The translations under genes were made by a program, and so were the position numbers. The notes beneath the pieces were generated by a model. It was not told the DNA's origin and searched no databases. It worked only from the letters and a program-made list of their open reading frames with translations. Shown piece after piece: positions 56,369 to 64,000 of a stretch of DNA of 64,000 nt (position 1 is the stretch's first letter; each line of letters starts with the position of its first letter). The DNA is taken from positions 1,922,001-1,986,000 of the forward strand of contig NZ_CP141179.1 in assembly GCF_035599575.1 (NCBI RefSeq), read 5' to 3'. Origin of the DNA: Roseovarius sp. Pro17. Its GTDB lineage: Bacteria > Pseudomonadota > Alphaproteobacteria > Rhodobacterales > Rhodobacteraceae.

Positions 56369-57016
56369 TTAGCCCCCGAGAGCGTTCGCAACAGCAGCGC
56401 GGACGTCCTCGATTTCGCCCAGACCATCCACCGTGCTGAGCATATCCTTAGCGTAGTAATACCCAATCAGCGGCGATGTTTTCTTGTAATATTCCATGAG
56501 GCGATTGCGCAGCGCCTCTTCGTTGTCATCCGCGCGTCGAATGAACTCATTTTTCTTGCCGCAAGTGGTGCAGATTCCATCCACGGGGATCGGTTTGGTG
56601 TTGTCGTTGTAGACCGCGCCACAGCCCCCACAGGTCGAGCGGGCTTTGATGCGATCAACCAATGCATCGTCGTCGACCTGCATCTCGATCACTGCATCCA
56701 ATGTCTCGCCGCAATCGGCCAGTAGCTTTCCCAACGCATCCGCCTGCGGCAGCGTGCGTGGGAAGCCGTCAAAGATGAAACCGCCACCCTTGTCGCCTTC
56801 CAGTTTTTCACGGATCAGACCGATCACGATGTCATCCGTGACCAGATCGCCGCGCGCCATAACTTCGGCAACTTTCCTGCCCATCTCGGTCCCGGACTCC
56901 TTGGCCTCGCGAAGCATGTCGCCGGTGCTCAGCTGGATCATGTTTCGTGTTGCGACCAAGTGATGCGCCTGCGTGCCCTTGCCCGCGCCCGGCGGTCCGA
57001 GAAGTATGATGTTCAT
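56369..57016 (-). CDS. adk: Adenylate kinase, zinc-type LID
   Basis: 215 residues. P-loop [34 protein letters not shown] and the long LID domain with four Cys (CGGCGAVY and CTTCGKK) for zinc. Converts ATP + AMP to 2 ADP. The ATG lies immediately after the secY TAG, so they are translationally coupled. Confidence 0.98.
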   Translation of the reverse strand: MNIILLGPPGAGKGTQAHHLVATRNMIQLSTGDMLREAKESGTEMGRKVAEVMARGDLVTDDIVIGLIREKLEGDKGGGFIFDGFPRTLPQADALGKLLADCGETLDAVIEMQVDDDALVDRIKARSTCGGCGAVYNDNTKPIPVDGICTTCGKKNEFIRRADDNEEALRNRLMEYYKKTSPLIGYYYAKDMLSTVDGLGEIEDVRAAVANALGG

Positions 57017-58393
<1,377 letters not shown>

Positions 58394-58497
58394 TTTCGGA
58401 ATGACAACGCCGCCGACTGCTGTTTTCCAGCGGCCCGGCGGCGTCGTTTTGAAAAACTAGGGGTTTTGTAAGCGGCGCGCTGGCCGCTCACAACCTC

Positions 58498-58971
58498 TTA
58501 TTCAGCCGCCTGCGCGCTTGTGACTTTCAGTGAGCCACCCGCCTTCTCGACCGCCTCGACCGCCGATTTCGACGCGCCGGTCACTTCCAGCGCGATTTTG
58601 GCGCTGATATCGCCCTTGGCCAGCACGCGAACGCCGTCCAACTTGCGGCGCACGAGGCCGCATTCGATCAGCGCGTCCTCGGTGATTGCTTTGCCAGCGT
58701 CCAGCTTCTTGTCGTCGATGAACTTCTGGATCAGGCCCAGATTGACGACGGCGAATGCCTTGCGGTTCGGCTTGTTAAAGCCGCGCTTGGGCAGACGCTG
58801 ATAGAGCGGCATCTGGCCGCCCTCAAAGCCCTTGATCGCCACACCCGAACGGGATTTCTGACCTTTGATACCACGGCCAGCGGTCTTGCCCATGCCCGAA
58901 CCGGGGCCACGGCCAACGCGCTTGCGCCGTTTAGTTGCGCCATCATTATCGCGCAGTTCATGCAGTTTCAT
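58498..58971 (-). CDS. rplO: 50S ribosomal protein L15
   Basis: 157 residues from the ATG at 58971 (AAAGGAGAAG upstream), starting [27 protein letters not shown] longer frame exists but is not L15. In most bacteria rpmD directly precedes rplO; here 890 bases with ectC and another gene intervene, so rplO probably has its own promoter between 58972 and 59130 or is expressed from the ectC promoter. Confidence 0.98.
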   Translation of the reverse strand: MKLHELRDNDGATKRRKRVGRGPGSGMGKTAGRGIKGQKSRSGVAIKGFEGGQMPLYQRLPKRGFNKPNRKAFAVVNLGLIQKFIDDKKLDAGKAITEDALIECGLVRRKLDGVRVLAKGDISAKIALEVTGASKSAVEAVEKAGGSLKVTSAQAAE

Positions 58972-59130
58972 GTCGCTTCTCCTTTGCCGGATACGGCCCC
59001 CAGCGACGGGAGCGGCCGAACGCGGCTTGCTTGGGTTTTGAGTCGGAATATATCCGATACTCGGGCGCATATAGCTGGCCATCTCCCGTCTTGCAAGAGC
59101 CGTGCCGACGCGGCGAGGCCGATCTCATCC

Positions 59131-59514
59131 TCAGTCCGGCAGGTCGTAACTGCCACCCCCGTCATGCGTCTCGGTCCCCGTCAGCGCGGGAGTGAAAACG
59201 CATAGCAGCCTCAGATCGGTACCAGCACGGATTACGTGCGCATCATGGCGGTCGAGCACATACATCGTGCCAGGCCGCAATGACCATGTGCGGCCCGTCG
59301 CCACCTCTTCGACCTCGCCCTCACCCTCGATGCAGTAATTTGCCTCAATATGGTTCTTGTATTCCAAGCGCTGAATACTGCCCGCACGGATCAGCGTGTC
59401 GTGAAACGAATAGCCCAGCCCATCGCGGGCCAGTAGTATCCGGCGGCTCTCGAAAGCATCGCCCTTGAGATGGTCGGCGGTGCCGAGAGTGTCGGCTAAT
59501 GTTTTGATAATCAT
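59131..59514 (-). CDS. ectC: L-ectoine synthase, solitary copy inside the spc operon
   Basis: 127 residues of the cupin-fold EctC family (YKNHIEANYCIEGEGEVEEVATG; RPGTMYVLDRHDAHVIRAG; CVFTPALTGTETHD). The iron-binding residues known from Paenibacillus lautus EctC, Glu57, Tyr85 and His93, occur at exactly these positions. It cyclises N-gamma-acetyl-diaminobutyrate to the compatible solute ectoine. GAGGAG precedes the ATG. There is no ectA or ectB in the window; such orphan EctC proteins are known and may act on imported substrate. It lies between rpmD and rplO. Confidence 0.92.
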   Translation of the reverse strand: MIIKTLADTLGTADHLKGDAFESRRILLARDGLGYSFHDTLIRAGSIQRLEYKNHIEANYCIEGEGEVEEVATGRTWSLRPGTMYVLDRHDAHVIRAGTDLRLLCVFTPALTGTETHDGGGSYDLPD

Positions 59515-59550
59515 GGGGAAGCTCCTCGATTACCGCGCGATGCGGAACTG

Positions 59551-59586
59551 CCTTGACTGTGTTAACCATTGTTAACACAGTCAAGG
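59551..59586. promoter_or_regulatory. 36-bp perfect palindrome in the divergent ectC promoter region
   Basis: CCTTGACTGTGTTAAC at 59551-59566 is followed by CATT and its exact complement at 59571-59586, 16-bp arms with a four-base centre. It lies 37 bases upstream of ectC and 25 upstream of the divergent small secreted gene. An AT-rich, perfectly symmetric site between divergent genes is most simply an operator; the regulator is unknown. It could also form a hairpin in RNA. Confidence 0.65.
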
Positions 59587-59610
59587 AACACAACCATTAG
59601 GCGTTACATT

Positions 59611-59802
59611 ATGATCAAATCACTTACCGCAGTTTGCGCACTTACATTGGCATCAACAATGCCTTTTTCAGCCAGCATGCACGGCGCATCTGGTGCTGTT
59701 CGACCCGACGCGCCAATCATCGCCCATAGCGGCGGCTGCCGGAAAAGCTCGCCTCCCGGTCAGTGCTGCCACGCAGGGTCCAAGCCGCTGCACTGCCATT
59801 AA
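59611..59802 (+). CDS. Small secreted Cys/His-rich protein
   Basis: 63 residues from the ATG at 59611: a signal peptide (MIKSLTAVCALTLASTMPFS) and a short mature part ending in GGCRKSSPPGQCCHAGSKPLHCH, with four Cys and three His in the final 22 residues, a pattern suggesting metal binding or disulfides. It points opposite to every ribosomal gene around it and is divergent from ectC across a perfect palindrome. No clear ribosome site. Not recognised. Confidence 0.6.
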   Translation: MIKSLTAVCALTLASTMPFSASMHGASGAVRPDAPIIAHSGGCRKSSPPGQCCHAGSKPLHCH

Positions 59803-59805
59803 AAC

Positions 59806-59837
59806 GAAAAACGCCCCGGCCATTTCTGACCGAGGCG
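59806..59837. terminator. Bidirectional terminator between rpmD and the inserted genes
   Basis: CGCCCCGGCC (59812-59821) pairs with GACCGAGGCG (59828-59837) with two G-U pairs. On the minus strand the stem is followed by TTTTTCGTTTT, a good terminator for rpmD. It means the main spc transcript should end here, before ectC and rplO. Confidence 0.8.
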
Positions 59838-59861
59838 CTCTAACTTCAAAGCCGAGTAAAC

Positions 59862-60050
59862 TCAGCCTTTTTCTTCAAGGATCTCAACCATGTGCGAGAT
59901 CTTGTTAATCATGCCACGGACAGAGGGCGTATCCTCCAGTTCCCGGACCCGATGCATCTTGTTCAGGCCCAGACCGATCAGCGTTGCGCGCTGCTCGGCG
60001 GGGCGGCGGATGGGGCTGCCCACCTGCTTGATGACGATTGTCTTTGCCAT
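59862..60050 (-). CDS. rpmD: 50S ribosomal protein L30
   Basis: 62 residues from the ATG at 60050 (GGAGG upstream), starting [29 protein letters not shown], typical of alphaproteobacterial L30. It begins six bases after the end of rpsE. Unlike the usual order, the next ribosomal gene rplO is 890 bases away and a terminator follows directly. Confidence 0.97.
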   Translation of the reverse strand: MAKTIVIKQVGSPIRRPAEQRATLIGLGLNKMHRVRELEDTPSVRGMINKISHMVEILEEKG

Positions 60051-60055
60051 GTTCT

Positions 60056-60643
60056 TCAACCCTCCTGCGCGACGGGCGCTTGTTCGCCCTTCATCTTGGG
60101 CGCGTCTGTCGTCGTCATGATGTCAGCGACCTTCTTGCCCCGACGCTGCGCGACCATGCGGGGGCTCGACTCTTTGGTCAGGCCATTCATGGTGGCACGG
60201 ATCATGTTGTAGGGGTTCTGCGAGCCGTTAGACTTGGCGACGACGTCCTGAACGCCCAGCATCTCGAACACGGCGCGCATCGGACCACCGGCGATGATGC
60301 CGGTACCCTGAGGGGCGGTGCGCATCACGATCTTGCCGGCGCCATGGCGCCCTTCCATGTCGTGGTGCAGCGTGCGACCCTCGCGCAGCGGCACGCGGAT
60401 CATGGCGCGCTTGGCAGCTTCGGTCGCCTTGCGGATGGCCTCGGGGACCTCCTTGGCCTTACCCTTGCCAAAGCCGACACGGCCTTTCTGATCGCCTACG
60501 ACGACCAGCGCGGCAAAGCCAAAACGCTTGCCGCCCTTGACGGTCTTGGAAACGCGGTTGATCGCGACCAGGCGGTCGGCGAATTCAGGGGTCTCGTCGC
60601 GCTGGTTGCGGCGGCCTCCCCCACGGTTGTCATCTCTTGCCAT
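60056..60643 (-). CDS. rpsE: 30S ribosomal protein S5
   Basis: 195 residues from the ATG at 60643 (AGAAGGA upstream). S5 signature: [48 protein letters not shown] and [34 protein letters not shown]. Longer upstream starts are not conserved. Between rplR and rpmD. Confidence 0.98.
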   Translation of the reverse strand: MARDDNRGGGRRNQRDETPEFADRLVAINRVSKTVKGGKRFGFAALVVVGDQKGRVGFGKGKAKEVPEAIRKATEAAKRAMIRVPLREGRTLHHDMEGRHGAGKIVMRTAPQGTGIIAGGPMRAVFEMLGVQDVVAKSNGSQNPYNMIRATMNGLTKESSPRMVAQRRGKKVADIMTTTDAPKMKGEQAPVAQEG

Positions 60644-60766
60644 GCGGCATGTCCTTCTCAAAGCGGCGCGGCTTGCGCCATATATATCAATCCAAGTGGG
60701 CATATGCCCCCGGATCATCGAGACGGCCCCGTCCCAAAAAAAGGGAGGGGGCCGCCTACGCTGTCT

Positions 60767-61126
60767 TTAGATCTTCAGACCGCCTTCGCGGGCGGCGTCG
60801 GCCAAGGCCTTGACCTTGCCGTGAAAGAGAAAACCGCCACGGTCGAAGTAAGCTTCTTCGACACCGGCCTTTTTCGCACGCTCGGCAATGGTTGCGCCCA
60901 CTTTTGCGGCCGCTTCCACGTTGTTCTTGCCGATCATGCCCAGATCCTTTTCCAAGGTCGAGGCCGATGCCAGCGTCACGCCGTTCACATCGTCGATCAG
61001 CTGAACGCTGATGTTCTTGTTACTGCGATGAACGCTCAGACGCATGCGTCCTGCATTCACCTTGCGAAGTTTGTTCCGAACGCGCAGGCGGCGTTTCAGA
61101 AACAGTTGTCTTTTGCTGTTTGCCAT
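60767..61126 (-). CDS. rplR: 50S ribosomal protein L18
   Basis: 119 residues, start [46 protein letters not shown]; ends [24 protein letters not shown], typical. Binds 5S rRNA with L5 and L25. Eleven bases after rplF. Confidence 0.98.
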   Translation of the reverse strand: MANSKRQLFLKRRLRVRNKLRKVNAGRMRLSVHRSNKNISVQLIDDVNGVTLASASTLEKDLGMIGKNNVEAAAKVGATIAERAKKAGVEEAYFDRGGFLFHGKVKALADAAREGGLKI

Positions 61127-61137
61127 CTACCCGTTCC

Positions 61138-61671
61138 TTACTTCTTCTTGCCTTCTTTCTGGAAGACGTACTCATCTTTGTAGCGAATGCCTTTGCCCTT
61201 ATAGGGCTCTGGCGGACGCCAATCGCGGATATTCGCCGCGACCTGACCGACGAGCTGCTTGTCCGTGCCTTCGACCACAATTTCAGTGGCCTTGGGAACG
61301 GTAACAGTCACACCTTCCGGAACTTCAAAATCAACGTCATGCGACAGGCCGAGGTTCAGTTTCAGGGTATTGCCCTGTAGCTGCGCCCGATAGCCAACAC
61401 CGCGAATTTCCAGCTCTTTCTTGAACGTGGCGCTCGCGCCATGAACGACATTCGCGACAACAGTGCGGGTCATGCCCCACTGCTGGCGCGCGCGCTTGGA
61501 ATTGCCGCGCGGAGTGATCGTAACCTTGCCATCGTCGATGGTGATGGTCACGTCATCAGTTGCGGTGAAGGATTTAGTCGCCTTGGGTCCCTTGACTTCG
61601 ATTGTCTGGCCGCTGAGCGACGCAGTGACGCCGTCAGGCAGGGTCACGGGCATTTTGCCGATACGAGACAT
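61138..61671 (-). CDS. rplF: 50S ribosomal protein L6
   Basis: 177 residues, start [31 protein letters not shown]-terminal [28 protein letters not shown] is diagnostic. Two duplicated L6 domains. Twelve bases after rpsH on the same strand. Confidence 0.98.
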   Translation of the reverse strand: MSRIGKMPVTLPDGVTASLSGQTIEVKGPKATKSFTATDDVTITIDDGKVTITPRGNSKRARQQWGMTRTVVANVVHGASATFKKELEIRGVGYRAQLQGNTLKLNLGLSHDVDFEVPEGVTVTVPKATEIVVEGTDKQLVGQVAANIRDWRPPEPYKGKGIRYKDEYVFQKEGKKK

Positions 61672-61683
61672 TAACAGGCCTCC

Positions 61684-62076
61684 TTAGAATATCGTGCAGA
61701 GCACTTCGCCGCCAATATTTTGGCTGCGCGCGCTTGCATCCGACATCACACCCCTGGAGGTGGAGACAATCGACACACCCAGGCCCTGACGGACCGACGG
61801 GATGTCTTTGACGCCCAGATAGACGCGACGACCGGGCTTGGAAACCCGCTTCATTTCGCGAATGACAGGGGTGCCATCGAAGTATTTCAGGCTGATCTCG
61901 ATAGCCGGGTGGCCATCTTTGCCAGTCGCGTTTTCAAAACCGCGGATATAACCTTCGTCCGCCAGAACACCGAGCACGCGCTCGCGCATTTTGGAGGCCG
62001 GAGTTATCACCGAGGATTTGCCGCGCAACTGAGCGTTGCGGATCCGCGTGAGCATATCGCCGATAGGATCATTCAT
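61684..62076 (-). CDS. rpsH: 30S ribosomal protein S8
   Basis: 130 residues, start [38 protein letters not shown] and C-terminal [33 protein letters not shown], the rRNA-binding end. S8 represses spc-operon translation in E. coli; whether it does so here is untested. Confidence 0.98.
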   Translation of the reverse strand: MNDPIGDMLTRIRNAQLRGKSSVITPASKMRERVLGVLADEGYIRGFENATGKDGHPAIEISLKYFDGTPVIREMKRVSKPGRRVYLGVKDIPSVRQGLGVSIVSTSRGVMSDASARSQNIGGEVLCTIF

Positions 62077-62088
62077 ATCAAATCTCCC

Positions 62089-62394
62089 TTACCAGCTGGA
62101 TTTCACGAGGCCGGGTGCCAGGCCGCTTTGGCCCAGTTCCCGCAACGCGATACGCGACACTTTGAGCTTGCGATAATACGCATGCGGACGGCCCGTAAGC
62201 TGGCAGCGGTTGTGCAAACGGGTTGCACTGCTGTTGCGGGGCAGATCCGCCAGCTTCAGGGTCGCGCGAAAGCGCTCTTCCATCGGCTTGCTCTGGTCAT
62301 TGATGATCTCCTTGAGCGCGGCACGTTTTGCAGCGAACTTGTCGACCAGTTTCTGGCGCTTCTTCTCGCGCTCGATCATTGCTTTCTTAGCCAT
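62089..62394 (-). CDS. rpsN: 30S ribosomal protein S14
   Basis: 101 residues, start [32 protein letters not shown]-terminal [27 protein letters not shown]. This is the zinc-free (C-) long form: the four zinc Cys of the short form are missing. Between rplE and rpsH. Confidence 0.98.
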   Translation of the reverse strand: MAKKAMIEREKKRQKLVDKFAAKRAALKEIINDQSKPMEERFRATLKLADLPRNSSATRLHNRCQLTGRPHAYYRKLKVSRIALRELGQSGLAPGLVKSSW

Positions 62395-62413
62395 AACTCT
62401 CTCTCCCGCTGCT

Positions 62414-62977
62414 TCAGCTGTTGAAGGGCATGTTGAAATGCTTCAACAGCGCCTTGGCTTCAGCGTCGGTTTTCGCCGTGGTTGCGATGATGACATCCAT
62501 GCCCCAAGCTTCGTCGATCTTGTCGTACTCGATCTCGGGGAAGACGATATGCTCCTTGATGCCGAAGGCGTAGTTGCCATTGCCATCAAAGGATTTGCCC
62601 GAAACACCGCGAAAGTCGCGGATCCGGGGCATCGCGACCGTAACCAGACGGTCGAGGAAGTCGTACATGCGGTCGCCGCGCAGGGTAACCTTGGTTCCCA
62701 GCGGCATGTCCTCGCGAACACGAAAGCCAGCGATCGAGTTCTTGGCTTTGGTCACGACGGCGTGCTGGCCTGCAATCGTGGTCAGGTCATCCTGAGCCGA
62801 TTTGGCCTTTTTGCTGTCGCGAACGGCCTCGGACCCACAGCCAATGTTCAGGACAATCTTGTCCAGACGCGGGATCTGCATGTCGTTGGTATAGCCGAAC
62901 TCTTCTTTCATAGCGGGCTTGATGGTCTCGCGGAACTGCGTGCGCAGGCGCGGGGTATAGTTTGCTGTATCAAGCAT
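62414..62977 (-). CDS. rplE: 50S ribosomal protein L5
   Basis: 187 residues, start [47 protein letters not shown]-terminal [38 protein letters not shown]. Contacts 5S rRNA. Its start overlaps the end of rplX by eight bases. Confidence 0.98.
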   Translation of the reverse strand: MLDTANYTPRLRTQFRETIKPAMKEEFGYTNDMQIPRLDKIVLNIGCGSEAVRDSKKAKSAQDDLTTIAGQHAVVTKAKNSIAGFRVREDMPLGTKVTLRGDRMYDFLDRLVTVAMPRIRDFRGVSGKSFDGNGNYAFGIKEHIVFPEIEYDKIDEAWGMDVIIATTAKTDAEAKALLKHFNMPFNS

Positions 62978-63281
62978 CGATCACGTCCCCCGTGGTCTTA
63001 GCGACGCGCACTTTCTTGCCGTCCTTGACGTCAAAGCCGACGCGGGTCGGCTTACCCTTGGCATCCAGCAGCGCGATGTTGCTGAGGTCGATAGGCATTG
63101 CCTTGGGCAGACGGCCGCCTTGTGCGGTCTGGCTCTGGCGGGTGTGGCGGATGGCCATGTTCACGCCATCCACAACGGCCTTGCCGGCCGAGGGGTTGAC
63201 GGAAGCGATCGTGCCTTCCTTGCCCTTGTCCTTGCCTGCTATAACGACGATCTTGTCGCCTTTTTTCAGTTTGGCAGCCAT
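62970..63281 (-). CDS. rplX: 50S ribosomal protein L24
   Basis: 103 residues with the KOW motif near the N-terminus ([27 protein letters not shown]). Conserved [19 protein letters not shown] follows. Assembly-initiating protein of the large subunit. One base separates it from rplN. Confidence 0.98.
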   Translation of the reverse strand: MAAKLKKGDKIVVIAGKDKGKEGTIASVNPSAGKAVVDGVNMAIRHTRQSQTAQGGRLPKAMPIDLSNIALLDAKGKPTRVGFDVKDGKKVRVAKTTGDVIDA

Positions 63282-63282
63282 G

Positions 63283-63651
63283 TCACAGCACCTCCGGCGC
63301 GAGCGAGATGATTTTCATGAATTTCTTGGCGCGCAATTCGCGGACCACCGGGCCGAAGATACGCGTGCCAACCGGCTCACCCGCGTTGTTCAGGATCACG
63401 GCAGCGTTGCTGTCAAAACGGATTGCGGTGCCGTCTTCACGGCGCACTTCCTTGGCGGTGCGAACGACGACGGCCTTGCGCACGTCACCTTTTTTCACGC
63501 GACCGCGCGGGATGGCTTCCTTGACCGAGACGACAATGACGTCGCCAACGGATGCGTATCTACGCTTGGAACCACCCAGAACCTTAATGCACTGAACGCG
63601 GCGAGCGCCGCTGTTGTCAGCAACATCCAGGTTTGTCTGCATCTGGATCAT
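63283..63651 (-). CDS. rplN: 50S ribosomal protein L14
   Basis: 122 residues, [46 protein letters not shown], fully typical; ends [10 protein letters not shown]. 78 bases after rpsQ. Confidence 0.99.
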   Translation of the reverse strand: MIQMQTNLDVADNSGARRVQCIKVLGGSKRRYASVGDVIVVSVKEAIPRGRVKKGDVRKAVVVRTAKEVRREDGTAIRFDSNAAVILNNAGEPVGTRIFGPVVRELRAKKFMKIISLAPEVL

Positions 63652-63729
63652 TTGGTTTCTCCCGACCTACCGGGGGGCGATGCGGCCCTTGCCCCGGGGT
63701 TTCGATTGAGCTGAAAAGGTGCCAGTGGC

Positions 63730-63960
63730 TTACGCCTCCAGAACCTCCCAGCGTTTCGTCTTGGATCGCGGCGGGCATTCGATGATGCGCACCTTGTCAC
63801 CCACTTTGAACGTATTGTTCTCGTCGTGGGCGCGATATTTCTTGGACTTCCGGATCGTTTTTTGCAGAACCGGGTGCTTGAAGCGGCGCTCGACTGACAC
63901 GGAAATTGTCTGGGCGTTGGCGTCGCTCGTCACGGTGCCAGAGAGGATACGTTTGGGCAT
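63730..63960 (-). CDS. rpsQ: 30S ribosomal protein S17
   Basis: 76 residues, [47 protein letters not shown] and [20 protein letters not shown], the S17 signature. AAGGAG precedes the ATG. Twelve bases downstream of rpmC. Confidence 0.98.
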   Translation of the reverse strand: MPKRILSGTVTSDANAQTISVSVERRFKHPVLQKTIRKSKKYRAHDENNTFKVGDKVRIIECPPRSKTKRWEVLEA

Positions 63961-63972
63961 CTTGCAGGCTCC

Positions 63973-64000
63973 TTATTCTGCCGCCGCGGCTGCGGCTTTC
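63973..64000 (-). CDS. rpmC: 50S ribosomal protein L29, 3' end only (cut by window edge)
   Basis: The last nine bases-triplets visible read KAAAAAAE then TAA, an Ala-rich C-terminus 12 bases before rpsQ. Position in the S10/spc order (rpmC precedes rpsQ) identifies it; the sequence alone would be too short. Confidence 0.75.

Overview
The window is a chromosomal segment of an alphaproteobacterium, almost certainly Rhodobacterales/Rhodobacteraceae (Roseobacter-like). Evidence: high GC with long antisense open frames, a GcrA cell-cycle regulator, a phaZ / phaC-phaP-phaR polyhydroxyalkanoate locus, MeaB and methylmalonyl-CoA epimerase, and roseobacter-type ribosomal and housekeeping proteins. No rRNA, tRNA, prophage, insertion sequence or CRISPR array was seen. 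Both edges cut genes: phaR on the left and rpmC on the right.

Layout. 1-4255: PHA storage locus. PHA synthase, phasin and the 5' end of the regulator PhaR lie on the minus strand and the depolymerase PhaZ diverges from them; CTGC-N3-GCAG sites (the published PhaR operator form) sit in both promoter regions. 4274-6717: a minus-strand operon with two alpha/beta hydrolases (one lacking its catalytic Ser and His), an M15-like protein and a small protein. 6893-8839: thrS. 9056-11629: a four-gene bufferin-type copper RiPP operon (DUF2282 precursor, MNIO/DUF692, DUF2063, DoxX), followed by an ArsC-like protein, a cold-shock protein and a PCu(A)C copper chaperone. 13238-27827: housekeeping genes (rpmB, meaB, DUF3108, hrpB, gnd, argF, argD, ABC-2 permease, gcrA, AsmA, rimO, hemolysin III). 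27981-33296: small enzymes, membrane proteins, methylmalonyl-CoA epimerase, a response regulator and a GNAT. 33352-42085: aspS with an unusual insertion, cfa, pabC/pabB-like, carB. 42241-42791: short coding sequences, including two tandem 39-residue membrane-protein paralogues. 42877-50381: a peptide/opine-type ABC importer with two Tat-exported binding proteins. 50739-53434: rarA and an HtrA protease. 53565-64000: the spc and alpha ribosomal operons from rplQ back to rpmC.

How it fits together. PHA metabolism, MeaB and the epimerase match the acetyl-CoA / methylmalonyl-CoA carbon economy of this family. The bufferin operon and PCu(A)C protein form a copper-handling neighbourhood. The spc operon is interrupted between rpmD and rplO by a solitary ectoine synthase gene and a divergent small secreted protein; a 36-bp perfect palindrome lies between these two genes and a bidirectional terminator isolates rpmD.

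Other notable signals: a ~117-bp double-hairpin repeat present three times, each copy against the 3' end of a minus-strand gene; an in-frame ~56-residue low-GC insertion in AspRS; and the tandem 39-residue proteins. Starts were often moved downstream of the longest frame to the codon with the best ribosome binding site.
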